Positions 39,944-49,168 of a stretch of DNA of 64,000 nt are shown one piece after another. The DNA is from Flavobacteriaceae bacterium CRH (GTDB taxonomy: Bacteria; Bacteroidota; Bacteroidia; Flavobacteriales; Flavobacteriaceae). Each line of letters starts with the position of its first letter. Position 1 is the stretch's first letter. The notes under the pieces were generated by a model. That model was not told the DNA's origin and did no database searches. It worked only from the letters and a program-made list of their open reading frames with translations. The DNA is taken from contig LMAJ01000016.1 in NCBI GenBank assembly GCA_001507425.1, forward strand, positions 1 through 64,000, given 5' to 3'. Made by a program: the position numbers and the translations under genes.

Positions 39944-42319
39944 TTATCGGCGTCCTCTAAAACCGCCACCGCCGCCTCTGAGACCACCGCCTCCGCCTAA
40001 TCCGCCACTTCGCTGGAAATTTTGGAAATTTCGGGTTTGTGTTTCTCCTCTGTCCCTTGCAAAATCAGACTTATTAAGATTGTCAATAGTGCCGGAACGA
40101 CCAGCTTCTCCGAGAGGTTTATCTGGTGAACCCAACACTTTGTCTGATTTTTGTAAATCCAGCTTATTATTTTGGATTTTATCTGCCGGGCGCTGGATTT
40201 TTTCTCCCGCATTTTGTGTTGAACCTAAAGTTCCTGTCTGGGTCCAGCCACCGTTACCATTATTATAATGGCTCCAATTTCCGTTAGCATCTTTTTTATA
40301 AACGTGTCCGTCATGTCCTGCATATAAATTATTATTAGTGTGAATTGTTGTTCCTCCGCCTCTGTGATGCGTAATTACGCCTTCATTTCCACCCGAAGTT
40401 TTATATCCAATAGCAGTTCCCTGTCTTGTCGTAACATGTCCTGTCTGTAGCCAGTCCCGGCCATTTGTCGTTGCTGAATGTCCCCATTGTGCATATGCAT
40501 TATGACCTTGCGCTGTAGCAGCATAATTTCCTGTCCACGGATTATAAGAATGGGCGACAGTACGTCCGCCATACCAACCCTGAACACTTGCAGAACGACC
40601 GTATCTTCCTGTTGCAGGATTATACCACGCAGAAGTTCCTGCTGATCCGTAAGGGCCGTAAACTGCTCTTCCGGCAGCCCAGCCACCTGTCCACGGATTA
40701 TAAACGGCACCAACGCCATATGTACAAGGCCAAGGGCGATAAATAGGATACATTGGACCGTAATAAAAATATGGAGGATAATAAAACCCTGTTCCGTAAG
40801 TAAGTACTGAACCTATTATTGCGCCTGCAATAAAAGCTCCAAAATAACCTGCTGTTGTACTACTTTCTACGGTGGTATCAGTAACATTGGTTTGTGTCAC
40901 ATACGTTACATTATAAACCGGCGAACTCGGCGGAATCGAATAAATTTCTTTAGGTACAGAAGTTGTTACTTTCCAAGGTCCGTTTGGTGTTGTAGACATA
41001 AACCAAACGGCCTGAAAACACAAATAATACATATCGCCTACTTTTATTACTTTCTCCTGCGTATTGCTGGCATATTGCATTGAGGTTCCGTCAATGGGTT
41101 TAAATTGTGGAGTTCCGTCATAATTTACTTTAGCTTTAGCTTCGGCATCAGCTTTTTTTATCACTGCAGTTGTTGGTACCTGCGCAAACATTACGGCATC
41201 AGTCGCTTCTTCTGTTCCGGGAACAGAAGCTAATACACTGGCACGGGGAGAATTTTTAGGAATTTTAGCAAAATCAGAAGGCAAACTTGTTGTTGCATAA
41301 CTCCACGGTCCTGATAATTCTTTAGATTTAAACCATCTGCCTGAAAGCAATACATAGTATTGTCCGTCTTTTTCATCGGCAAAAAAATCATTATCCGTAT
41401 TATCAATATACATTAATTGAGTTCCTGGAATTTTTAAAAATTTGGGAGTTCCGTTTATTGAAATAAGTTCTGCCGGTTTATTGCTAAAGAAAACCTGCAA
41501 ATCTACATTAACCGATTGAGCCGGAACCATTTTCTTGACATCATCAAAATTTTGTCCCGATGGCAAATTGCTCATTTCTTTTGGCAGGCTTTGAGTTTTT
41601 ATCCATTTCCCTTTTAAATCTGTAGCCATAAGCCATACATTTTCTGCCAGCAAATAATATTTTTTAGAAGGTTTATCAAAAAACAAGTCCCAATTGGTAT
41701 TGACAACAAAACTCAAATTTGTTTTTTCTATTGGAGCCAAAACCGGTTCGCCCTGAACAATTAATAAAATTGACGGACTTGCACTATAAAAAATGGATGG
41801 GGGATCATTTTTAACTGCAACGCCTTTTTCAGGGGTGTGACTGTGGCTCAAACCCGCCATAACACGATCTAGACCAATCGGGTTTCCGCTTTTTGGCATT
41901 AATTCCTTAAACAATTTTTCCATTTCCGGTTCTTGTTTTTCATCAAGAGCAGGAAACCTGACATCGGTAACCTGAACATTTTTAAAGAATACATTATGAG
42001 AATCTTTATCAACTATAGTTGCTGTTTGCAAAGAAGCAACACCTAAAACTTCTTTTCCGTCTTTTGGAGTTAGAGAAAATGCAATATCTGCTGTTAATTG
42101 TTTAAAATCCCTCCATTGATCTATTTGTGGCTGATAATAAACCAATTTTGCGCCATTACTGTTTACCTCACGCGGCCAGCCAATATCTGTTGCAGCAATA
42201 GAGTCCGAAACTGATGGGTTTTCCAGATCAGCAAGATTTTCATCTTTCTTATCCTTTTTACAGGAGAAAGAAATTATAAGAACACTAAATACTACTATGG
42301 TCGAGAGTATCTTTTTCAT
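39944..42319 (-). CDS. Large Trp-repeat and Gly-rich lipoprotein
   Basis: The 791-residue protein has a lipoprotein signal (VFSVLIISFSC, lipidated cysteine at 20). Three related segments in the first two thirds share the plan YY-x(4-8)-VW/RWF-x(3)-L-x-GPW-x(5)-LP-x(3)-x-IP (about residues 215-255, 325-365 and 430-470). A hydrophobic stretch with GAFIAGAIIGSVLTYG (about 500) follows, then Tyr/Pro-rich and YNPWTG/YNPATG-like repeats (about 510-650). The last 15 residues are Gly/Arg-rich. Related proteins exist in many proteobacteria and Bacteroidota without known function. Envelope attachment is likely. A 79-residue gene lies 44 bases upstream. Confidence 0.72.
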   Translation of the reverse strand: MKKILSTIVVFSVLIISFSCKKDKKDENLADLENPSVSDSIAATDIGWPREVNSNGAKLVYYQPQIDQWRDFKQLTADIAFSLTPKDGKEVLGVASLQTATIVDKDSHNVFFKNVQVTDVRFPALDEKQEPEMEKLFKELMPKSGNPIGLDRVMAGLSHSHTPEKGVAVKNDPPSIFYSASPSILLIVQGEPVLAPIEKTNLSFVVNTNWDLFFDKPSKKYYLLAENVWLMATDLKGKWIKTQSLPKEMSNLPSGQNFDDVKKMVPAQSVNVDLQVFFSNKPAELISINGTPKFLKIPGTQLMYIDNTDNDFFADEKDGQYYVLLSGRWFKSKELSGPWSYATTSLPSDFAKIPKNSPRASVLASVPGTEEATDAVMFAQVPTTAVIKKADAEAKAKVNYDGTPQFKPIDGTSMQYASNTQEKVIKVGDMYYLCFQAVWFMSTTPNGPWKVTTSVPKEIYSIPPSSPVYNVTYVTQTNVTDTTVESSTTAGYFGAFIAGAIIGSVLTYGTGFYYPPYFYYGPMYPIYRPWPCTYGVGAVYNPWTGGWAAGRAVYGPYGSAGTSAWYNPATGRYGRSASVQGWYGGRTVAHSYNPWTGNYAATAQGHNAYAQWGHSATTNGRDWLQTGHVTTRQGTAIGYKTSGGNEGVITHHRGGGTTIHTNNNLYAGHDGHVYKKDANGNWSHYNNGNGGWTQTGTLGSTQNAGEKIQRPADKIQNNKLDLQKSDKVLGSPDKPLGEAGRSGTIDNLNKSDFARDRGETQTRNFQNFQRSGGLGGGGGLRGGGGGFRGRR

Positions 42320-42363
42320 AATTTAATTTTATTACTTTTAAGGTTTCACTTTACATCAATTAT

Positions 42364-42603
42364 TCACTCTTTTCTTATCAGGTAAATCAATATTTCTTCT
42401 TCCAGTTCTTTAGATAAATTTTCATATTCTAATTTATTACGGAAGTCTTTTTCGAATTTTTTCTTGTATTTCTCAGCATTATTTTTACTCATACAATACT
42501 CATCGCACATTATCTTAAAATTATCATCTACTAAATATAAAATCTTAAGAGAATCGAGATATTCGGCAAATTTTGCATTGTATAATTCGTTTGGAAGAGC
42601 CAT
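42364..42603 (-). CDS. Small helical protein of unknown function
   Basis: This 79-residue highly charged protein is almost wholly helical in appearance (MCDEYCMSKNNAEKYKKKF, then LSKELEEEILIYLIRKE) and contains two cysteines. No signal peptide is present. It is not recognised. It precedes the large lipoprotein gene on the same strand by 44 bases, so the two may be cotranscribed. Confidence 0.55.
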   Translation of the reverse strand: MALPNELYNAKFAEYLDSLKILYLVDDNFKIMCDEYCMSKNNAEKYKKKFEKDFRNKLEYENLSKELEEEILIYLIRKE

Positions 42604-43023
42604 AAAGATGAATTTTGTATTAAAAATTTAGTGGTATTTGGGCTAAAACAATACAAAGGGTATAAAGACAAATCAAAAGCTATAATTTGATAAATCTAAA
42701 TTAGGAATAAGTACTATATAATATTTTACAAACATGTTTCATGCGATAAAATGAAACATATATTGTGTTATTTTGAAACATAAAAATGTGAGAATATACT
42801 TTTAAAAAACTTATTATTCTAAAAAATTTCCTATATTAGCATTGTAAAAGTAGTTTTACTTTTAAATAAAAATAATATTTAGAAAGCACAAATGTTCATC
42901 CAACAATTTCCTATTGGGGCATTTTGAACGCATTTGAAATCAGGCACAACTTGGAAATTAACAATCATTTTTTACATAATTTATGTTTAAAGAGTGGAAT
43001 TTAAATCATAAACTTTAGTAAAC
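42604..43023. other. 420-bp gap with an operator-like inverted repeat
   Basis: No gene is seen. ATGTTTCAT (42734-42742) and ATGAAACAT (42751-42759) form a perfect 9-bp inverted repeat, and a third half-site TGAAACAT lies at 42774-42781. These sit upstream of both divergent genes (42603 and 43024), 240-280 bases from the AraC ATG, and may be a regulator site. The rest is AT-rich. Confidence 0.45.
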
Positions 43024-43899
43024 ATGACAACCGATATACTCGAATTAAACGACTTTATTGTTTTAATCGAACAATCGAACGCATCAAAAACATTTATTCA
43101 GAAATGTGAGATAGATGGTGATGCTGTGGGATTTGCTTTTTATGGTTCCGGTAATGTCGAACTAGAAATAAAACATAATCAGCAAACAAAGTATTTAACC
43201 AATACAACTGGTTTGGCTATTTGTTTTTTTGGCAATCAGAAAGTAGAATTTTCTCATAAAATTGAACCTGATAAACCACTGCAATCCATTAGTATTTTTT
43301 CTAAATTAAAAAACATGCATTTGCTATCGCAGGCAGAAAAAGAAATTTTTGAAAAATACCTGCCGCAATTATTAAACCCGCAGGAAAATTTTGTAAAAGG
43401 TCCTTCTTTTTATATGACACTTGATATGCAACTTGCGGTTCATAAAATATTCAACACGAATTATACCGGCAATACGAGATTAATATTCCTTAAAAGTCAA
43501 ATCAATGAACTTTTGGCCCATTTTTTTGGATTATTGGCAAGTAATCAAAAAGATTTTTTTTCAGAAAAAGATAAAAACAAACTTTTTAAGGCCAAAGAAA
43601 TAGTGTCCCATAACTTTTCGCAGCCGCCATCGATTACACAACTTTCTAAAATGGTTGGACTCAATAGCAGTAAATTAAAAAAGAATTTTAAAGAGTTGTT
43701 CGGAATTCCGGTTTTTAAATATATTCAGGAAGAAAGACTTAACAAAGCTTATTATTTATTGCAAAACACCGATAAAACAGTTCAGGAAGCTGCCTGGGAA
43801 GTTGGTTATGAAAGTCTGGGTTCTTTTTCGAATGCTTTTAACAAAAAATTTGGCGTTCGGCCAATGGAAATCAAAAAATCCTTTTCAAACAAATCGTAA
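43024..43899 (+). CDS. AraC family transcriptional regulator
   Basis: The 291-residue protein has a poorly conserved N-terminal sensing half and a C-terminal AraC double helix-turn-helix (TQLSKMVGLNSSKLKKNFKE, then VQEAAWEVGYESLGSFSNAF, residues about 215-285). It is followed 71 bases later by the NmrA-like oxidoreductase and DUF5367 genes, which it probably regulates. The ligand is unknown. Confidence 0.87.
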   Translation: MTTDILELNDFIVLIEQSNASKTFIQKCEIDGDAVGFAFYGSGNVELEIKHNQQTKYLTNTTGLAICFFGNQKVEFSHKIEPDKPLQSISIFSKLKNMHLLSQAEKEIFEKYLPQLLNPQENFVKGPSFYMTLDMQLAVHKIFNTNYTGNTRLIFLKSQINELLAHFFGLLASNQKDFFSEKDKNKLFKAKEIVSHNFSQPPSITQLSKMVGLNSSKLKKNFKELFGIPVFKYIQEERLNKAYYLLQNTDKTVQEAAWEVGYESLGSFSNAFNKKFGVRPMEIKKSFSNKS

Positions 43900-43970
43900 T
43901 TCTTTTGCAACAAATGATTTGATTTATTCCTAAGCATATTTGTATCAGTATTAACTAAAAAAATATTGAT

Positions 43971-44804
43971 ATGAATTACCAGAAAATTTTAGTACTTGGT
44001 GCTAACGGAAAAACAGGAAGCAGAGTTATGGAGCGTTTACAAAAAATAAACGAAATAGACCTTAGAATTGGTTCCAGAACTGAAACGCAACCTTTTGATT
44101 GGGAAAATCCTGAAACGTGGCCTGCTGTTTTACAAGATATCGATTCGGTTTACATTACTTTTCAACCGGATTTAGCAGTTCCTTCTGCCGCAGCGATTAT
44201 TCAAAAATTTGCATTTCTTGCCACAGAACTTGGTGTACAAAAAATGATTTTATTATCTGGAAGAGGCGAAAAAGAAGCGCAGGTTTGTGAAGAAATTATA
44301 AAAAGTACAGCAAAAAACTGGACAATTGTACGAGCAAGCTGGTTTAACCAAAATTTTAGCGAAAGCTTTTTCCTCGAACCTATTTTAGCCGGTTTTGTGG
44401 CTTTGCCAAGAACCGAAGCATTAGAACCTTTTACAGATGCCAATGATATTGCCGATGTTGTTGTTGAATGTCTTTTGCACGATCATAACAATCAAACTTA
44501 TGAACTTACGGGACCAAAATTGCTCACTTTTCCTGAAGCTATTGCCGAAATTGCAAAAGCAACTCACAAAGAAATTCAATTTCAGTCATTAACATTAGAT
44601 GAATACAAACAAATGTTACGGGAATATCAGGTTCCTGAAGATCATATTTGGCTTATTAACTATCTTTTTGAACAGGTTTTAGACGGTAGAAATTCGAATA
44701 TTACAAATGATATTGAAAAAGTACTGGGCCGAAAACCAACTGATTTTACAACTTATGCAAAAGAAGTTGCCAAAACAGGAATTTGGAATGCGCTAAATGT
44801 TTAG
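43971..44804 (+). CDS. NmrA-like NAD(P)-binding oxidoreductase
   Basis: The 277-residue atypical SDR has ILVLGANGKTGSRVMERL (glycine motif at residues 9-15, GANGKTG). The middle strand is KMILLSGRGEKEAQVCEEII, and TIVRASWFNQNFSESFFLEP and LTGPKLLTFPEAIAEIAK complete the NmrA/QOR2 layout. No classical YxxxK pair is evident, as usual for this group. It likely binds NAD(P) to sense redox state or reduce a quinone-like compound. Its end overlaps the next gene by eight bases. Confidence 0.85.
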   Translation: MNYQKILVLGANGKTGSRVMERLQKINEIDLRIGSRTETQPFDWENPETWPAVLQDIDSVYITFQPDLAVPSAAAIIQKFAFLATELGVQKMILLSGRGEKEAQVCEEIIKSTAKNWTIVRASWFNQNFSESFFLEPILAGFVALPRTEALEPFTDANDIADVVVECLLHDHNNQTYELTGPKLLTFPEAIAEIAKATHKEIQFQSLTLDEYKQMLREYQVPEDHIWLINYLFEQVLDGRNSNITNDIEKVLGRKPTDFTTYAKEVAKTGIWNALNV

Positions 44805-45231
44805 ACATATTGCCATGAATTATATAAAAATTCTTTTATCCGGCATATTAGTTTGGTTTGGAGTAAGTATTTCGTTTTATGTTTTAAGTTTTGTACCGTT
44901 AGCAAACAGTTCATATCCTCTGCAGGCCTTATTGGTTATGCTGCTAATTATTTTTTATGCCAACGAAAGTGCTAAACTTTATTATAAAAACGGCTCTGAA
45001 ATTCATGGTCTTGTTATTGGTATAATTATGTCAATAACAGCATTGCTATTAGATATAATTATAACAGTTCCGTTATTTGAAATTCCAAATGGAAGAAGTT
45101 ATCAGCATTTTTTCAGTAATCCTGCTCTTTGGGTTTTAGCTTCTTTACATATTTTAACGGTTTATTTTTATTGGAGAAATAAAATTAGAGTCAAGAGCTC
45201 AAATATCAATTGCATCAAAAGAACTGCTTAA
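44797..45231 (+). CDS. DUF5367-like small membrane protein
   Basis: The protein has up to 144 residues with four hydrophobic segments (KILLSGILVWFGVSISFYVL, SYPLQALLVMLLIIF, VIGIIMSITALLLDIIITVP, ALWVLASLHILTVYF). The ATG at 44797 overlaps the NmrA gene by eight bases. An ATG at 44815 would give a 138-residue version starting right before the first segment and is equally possible. It matches DUF5367 in size and spacing, a family of unknown function found next to regulator/oxidoreductase pairs. Confidence 0.7.
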   Translation: MFRHIAMNYIKILLSGILVWFGVSISFYVLSFVPLANSSYPLQALLVMLLIIFYANESAKLYYKNGSEIHGLVIGIIMSITALLLDIIITVPLFEIPNGRSYQHFFSNPALWVLASLHILTVYFYWRNKIRVKSSNINCIKRTA

Positions 45232-45331
45232 GAAGGTTCAAGAAAAAGTTCAATTTCATTTAATTGGACTTTTTTACCTTTTATTATTATAATCTTACCG
45301 TAATGCTATCTAAAGTCAACTAAAAAAAAAT

Positions 45332-45339
45332 TAAATTTG
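45332..45339 (+). promoter_or_regulatory. -7 box of the MscS-type gene
   Basis: TAAATTTG matches the consensus exactly and lies 26 bases before the ATG at 45366. Confidence 0.5.
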
Positions 45340-45365
45340 AGCACCCAAAACTCATTCTTAAAATT

Positions 45366-47756
45366 ATGATGCAAAACAAAAAATTTATTTTATTCTCCTT
45401 ACTTACCGTGTTGCTTTTTGCACCACATTCCTACTGCCAAACCGCTGTTTCAAAAACAGATAGTTTAAAAACGGATAGCGTAAAAACTAAAAAACCTAAA
45501 ACGGAAAGCAAATCAAAACTATTTGAAGAAACCACAACTGATAGTGACTATTTGATGGCGATTGAAAAAGCTGGTGCCGTAATGGAAACTGCTTACAACG
45601 ACGCCGATTTTGATGGTGCAAGCCACCATTTATTTGGAGAAATTAAAAGAACACAAAGCAAACTTGATTTAATTTTAAACAGTCTGAGTGGTGCAAACCC
45701 AAATGTTAGAAATCAGCAAATGTACCGTATTGTTCTAAAAGAAATTGAGCAGGAACTTGACGATCAAAACAATGCGATTAATTTACGCAATCAGAACCTG
45801 GAGAAAATTAAAGGCCGTTTTATAGAACTTCGCAAGGACAAAACCTTAATGAGCCTTATAAAAGATACTATAAAACGTAAACAATTCAAAAAAGAATTTG
45901 GAAACCTTAGAAAAAGATACAAAGCCACTGATAGTTTAATGACTAAAAATCAGGGGATTTTAAACAATAATAAACGATTAACCGTACAACGAAAAATTGC
46001 AGTTTCGAATGCTTTGATTACTGTAGAAAACAAGCTTGAAAAGTCGGGAATTAGCATGCTTAAAAAAGAATATCCTTTTTTATGGAGTATCAATGATTCT
46101 GTTCCTAAAAAGCAAATTGGTCAAAATATCAAGGCAAAAGTAATTATTGAAGAAAGTGTTGCGGCTTACTATTTAAGTTATCGTGCCGGCGGACTGATCG
46201 CTTTGGCCTTTTTTATGGGAATTTTAGGTTGGTATATTAAACGTAATCTTAAATACTTAAAAGAAAACGGGCACTCTGATAAACTTTCTTCTTTTAACTT
46301 TAAGTATTTAAACAGAGGCATTATACTTCCAATCGTTGTAATTGGTCTTAATATTGCAATTGTTGGCAATTTATATGCTCCGGCATTGTTTATAGAATTG
46401 CTTCATCTTATTTTACTTGGAGTTCTTACAGTGCTTTTCAAAAACAAATGGTCAGGAAATTCAATGCGAAACTGGTTGCTTCTTTTAGGATTATTCCTTG
46501 CGCTTTGTTTTCTTGATTTGTTTATTGGAGTTGGTTTGTTTCAGCGTTGCTCTTTTATTATCATTAATATTTTTGGAATTCGTTATGGTTTGGTGCAAAT
46601 TAAAAGTATTAAAGATCAATTGTATATCAAAGGTTTCTTTAAATGGGCCAGTATTATTTTTATTGGTTTAAATGGTTTGTCGATACTTTACAATCTTTTT
46701 GGAAGAGTTTCGCTTTCAAACATGCTTAGCCTGACTGCTTTTATATCGCTTACGCAAATTGTAGCGCTTAGTGTTTTATTGAAAATTATTCTGGAAATCA
46801 TTATTTTACAGATTTACACAACGCGACTTAAACGCGATATTGAAAAACTTTTTGATCACGAAAGCCTATCTGATACGCTGAAAAAACCATTTATAATTGT
46901 TATCAGTTATATGTGGCTTGTGGTAATTGCCTCAAATTTAAATATTTGGGAATCTTTACGAACTTCTTTAGGAGCAGTTTTAAGCCATCCTAATACAATT
47001 GGAAGCATTACCTTTACTTTAGGAAATGTTGTACTGTTTTTTATTATTATCTGGACAGCGCATTTATTACAGAAATATGTGGCTTACTTTTTTGGTGAAA
47101 TTGAAGATGAAAACGAAGAAAACATCAATAAAAGACAACATTCTAAGTTATTAATTACCAGACTTGTTGTACTAATTGTCGGTTATCTTTTGGCCGTTGC
47201 CGCATCAGGAATGCCACTGGATAAATTAAGTATACTTTTAGGAGCTTTAGGTGTCGGTGTCGGACTTGGGCTTCAAAATGTGGTAAACAACTTTGTTTCG
47301 GGTATTATTTTGATTTTTGATAAACCAATTCAAATTGGGGACGTCATAGATATTAGTTCTGAATCCGGCCGTGTAAAATCGATGGGACTTCGTACCACTA
47401 AAATCAATGCTCCTAATGGTGCAGAAATCATTATTCCGAACGGAAATTTATTATCTCAAAACATTACAAACTGGACTTACACGGACAATTTTAAATTGGT
47501 AGAAATTTCAATAGAAGTTAATGGAGATATTAATCCTGAAGATATTAATGTTATTATAAACGAATCTTTAGAAAGTCTTCCGTTAGTCAATAATACTAAA
47601 GCTTCGCAAATTTATTATACTGCCATTTCTGAAGGAAAATACAAGATCCTGATCAAATTCTGGTGCAGCATTTACCGTACAGAAGAAACAATAAGTGGTG
47701 CAAGACAAGTTATGTTTAGCAATTTTAAAGCGAAAGGATTGACTTTTTCATCATAG
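45366..47756 (+). CDS. Large MscS family mechanosensitive channel
   Basis: The 796-residue protein has a signal peptide (FSLLTVLLFAPHSYCQ) and a periplasmic region of about 240 residues rich in Lys/Glu coiled helices. Several membrane segments (about 265-560) precede the MscS core: LSILLGALGVGVGLGLQNVV as the pore-lining TM3 (about 625-645), VSGIILIFDKPIQIGDVID, and NITNWTYTDN in the beta domain. Length and long N-terminus are MscK/MscM-like. It opens on membrane tension to release solutes during osmotic downshock. Confidence 0.9.
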   Translation: MMQNKKFILFSLLTVLLFAPHSYCQTAVSKTDSLKTDSVKTKKPKTESKSKLFEETTTDSDYLMAIEKAGAVMETAYNDADFDGASHHLFGEIKRTQSKLDLILNSLSGANPNVRNQQMYRIVLKEIEQELDDQNNAINLRNQNLEKIKGRFIELRKDKTLMSLIKDTIKRKQFKKEFGNLRKRYKATDSLMTKNQGILNNNKRLTVQRKIAVSNALITVENKLEKSGISMLKKEYPFLWSINDSVPKKQIGQNIKAKVIIEESVAAYYLSYRAGGLIALAFFMGILGWYIKRNLKYLKENGHSDKLSSFNFKYLNRGIILPIVVIGLNIAIVGNLYAPALFIELLHLILLGVLTVLFKNKWSGNSMRNWLLLLGLFLALCFLDLFIGVGLFQRCSFIIINIFGIRYGLVQIKSIKDQLYIKGFFKWASIIFIGLNGLSILYNLFGRVSLSNMLSLTAFISLTQIVALSVLLKIILEIIILQIYTTRLKRDIEKLFDHESLSDTLKKPFIIVISYMWLVVIASNLNIWESLRTSLGAVLSHPNTIGSITFTLGNVVLFFIIIWTAHLLQKYVAYFFGEIEDENEENINKRQHSKLLITRLVVLIVGYLLAVAASGMPLDKLSILLGALGVGVGLGLQNVVNNFVSGIILIFDKPIQIGDVIDISSESGRVKSMGLRTTKINAPNGAEIIIPNGNLLSQNITNWTYTDNFKLVEISIEVNGDINPEDINVIINESLESLPLVNNTKASQIYYTAISEGKYKILIKFWCSIYRTEETISGARQVMFSNFKAKGLTFSS

Positions 47757-47777
47757 AAAAAGGATTCTTCTAAAATC

Positions 47778-47814
47778 AAAAAGCCGTCAAAGTAAATCTT
47801 TAACGGCTTTTTTT
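47778..47814. terminator. Bidirectional terminator
   Basis: AAAGCCGTCAAAG and CTTTAACGGCTTT form a 13-bp stem with one mismatch around TAAAT between the convergent channel and NmrA genes, with T and A runs on both sides. Confidence 0.8.
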
Positions 47815-47822
47815 GTTTATTA

Positions 47823-48701
47823 TTAGAATTTTGAAGCAAATTCTTTTGCAAAATCTTCCAGTTTTATTTTTCCATCAACAGAAGCATTTGTTTTAAAGAA
47901 ATCTTCTGCGATTTTTCCACTTCGTAATCCTGAACCCATTTCGGTATATAGACCTGCAATTTCTTCCGGTAATCCTGCTTGTGCCATTCCTTGCAGCGAT
48001 TGTTCATCAGTAAACTCAATCCATGGTAAATCTGTTTTGTCAATCACAGTTCCCAAAACTTTTGCTACTTCCTGAGGTGTGCGTACATCGCTAATAATGT
48101 AACGAATGTTTTTACCTGAAGCTTCTTTTAGCAATTCTTCGGCTACAGCCGATGCAATATCTTCGGGATGTACAAAAGGTATTTTTGTATCAGTCGGATA
48201 ATTAGCACCAACAATTCCTGCTCCTTTTATCATTGGTACATCATTGTATAAATTAGTAAAAAAGAATCCTGCACGCAAAAATGTAACGGCTGTGTTTTCT
48301 AATTTCTCATACAATTTTTCAATTTGATAAAGCCCTTTTATCGGACCAGTTCCGTTTTCTAAATCTGCACCAATACTACTAAGCATTACAACACGCTTTA
48401 CGCCTGATTTTTCTATCGCTTCTGCAAAAGATTTACCAGCATTTACAGTATTTAAAATTACGTTTGATCCTCCTAAATTTGGTGGCGTCATTGCAAAAAG
48501 TGCATCTGCTCCGACAAAAGTTTCGGTTAAAAAATTTACATCGCTAACAGAACCAATCGCAGCTTTTGCGCCCAGGTTTTCTATAGCTGTTTTTCTATCT
48601 TCATTACTGCTAATAACCGTTACATTATGTCCCGCAGCAACAAGTTTTGTAGTTAATGGTTTTCCGATGTTCCCTAAAGAACCTGTAATTATAATTTTCA
48701 T
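47823..48701 (-). CDS. NmrA-like NAD(P)H-binding protein
   Basis: ATG 48701 starts a 292-residue atypical SDR with KIIITGSLGNIGKPLTTKL (glycine motif GSLGNIG). An upstream in-frame start at 48758 would add 19 residues and run into the divergent promoter. VKRVVMLSSIGADLENGTGP and TFLRAGFFFTNL are NmrA/azoreductase-like features. No classical YxxxK pair is seen. It is divergent from the HxlR regulator at 48782, with both -7 boxes nearly touching (48728-48741). Quinone or NAD(P)H-dependent reduction is plausible. Confidence 0.85.
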   Translation of the reverse strand: MKIIITGSLGNIGKPLTTKLVAAGHNVTVISSNEDRKTAIENLGAKAAIGSVSDVNFLTETFVGADALFAMTPPNLGGSNVILNTVNAGKSFAEAIEKSGVKRVVMLSSIGADLENGTGPIKGLYQIEKLYEKLENTAVTFLRAGFFFTNLYNDVPMIKGAGIVGANYPTDTKIPFVHPEDIASAVAEELLKEASGKNIRYIISDVRTPQEVAKVLGTVIDKTDLPWIEFTDEQSLQGMAQAGLPEEIAGLYTEMGSGLRSGKIAEDFFKTNASVDGKIKLEDFAKEFASKF

Positions 48702-48727
48702 CTTTAATTGTTTTGATTTTACAGAAA

Positions 48728-48762
48728 CAAAGGTATATTTGTACTTACTTTTATACAAGTAC
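48728..48762. promoter_or_regulatory. Overlapping divergent promoters with HxlR operator candidate
   Basis: The plus-strand box TATATTTG (48734-48741, towards HxlR) and minus-strand box TACCTTTG (48728-48735, towards NmrA) overlap by two bases. GTACTT (48741-48746) and AAGTAC (48757-48762) form an inverted repeat ten bases apart, starting on the end of the plus box. Binding there would affect both promoters. Confidence 0.6.
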
Positions 48763-48781
48763 TTACCCTAAAGTATGTATT

Positions 48782-49147
48782 ATGACAGCAATTAAAGAAT
48801 CATCAACAATTCAGGAAAACAAGCAATATGCTTTAGATACTTGCCCTGTAACGTATGTAATGGAAAAAATAGGCGGCTATTGGAAACCTATTATCGTTTA
48901 TCATTTATCGCTTGGTGATAAGCGTTATAGTGAACTAAAAAGAACAATTCCGGCAATATCTGAAAAAATGCTCATTCAGCATTTAAAACAATTAGAGGCT
49001 GACGGGCTTGTCATTAGAGAAGCGAAACCGGTCGTACCGCCATTCGTAACGTACAGCTTAAGCAAAGCTGGAAGTGGTTTGATTCCTGTAATCGAAGCAA
49101 TGGCAACCTGGGCTTTTAAAGAAAAAGATGGCGTTTTTGCTGTTTAA
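48782..49147 (+). CDS. HxlR family transcriptional regulator
   Basis: ATG 48782 starts a 121-residue HxlR protein. A longer in-frame version from 48713 would include residues encoded by the promoter palindrome and is rejected. C21 in DTCPVTYVMEKIGGYWK is the conserved sensor-position cysteine; RTIPAISEKMLIQHLKQLEA is the recognition region. It is divergent from the NmrA-like gene and likely controls it in response to an electrophile or oxidant. Confidence 0.9.
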   Translation: MTAIKESSTIQENKQYALDTCPVTYVMEKIGGYWKPIIVYHLSLGDKRYSELKRTIPAISEKMLIQHLKQLEADGLVIREAKPVVPPFVTYSLSKAGSGLIPVIEAMATWAFKEKDGVFAV

Positions 49148-49168
49148 GCAAGTTGCTTACATTTTAAT

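Noticed and set aside
48702..48781. Extended starts of the divergent NmrA and HxlR genes
   Set aside because: Both extensions would translate the shared promoter and operator; the internal ATGs give normal protein lengths.
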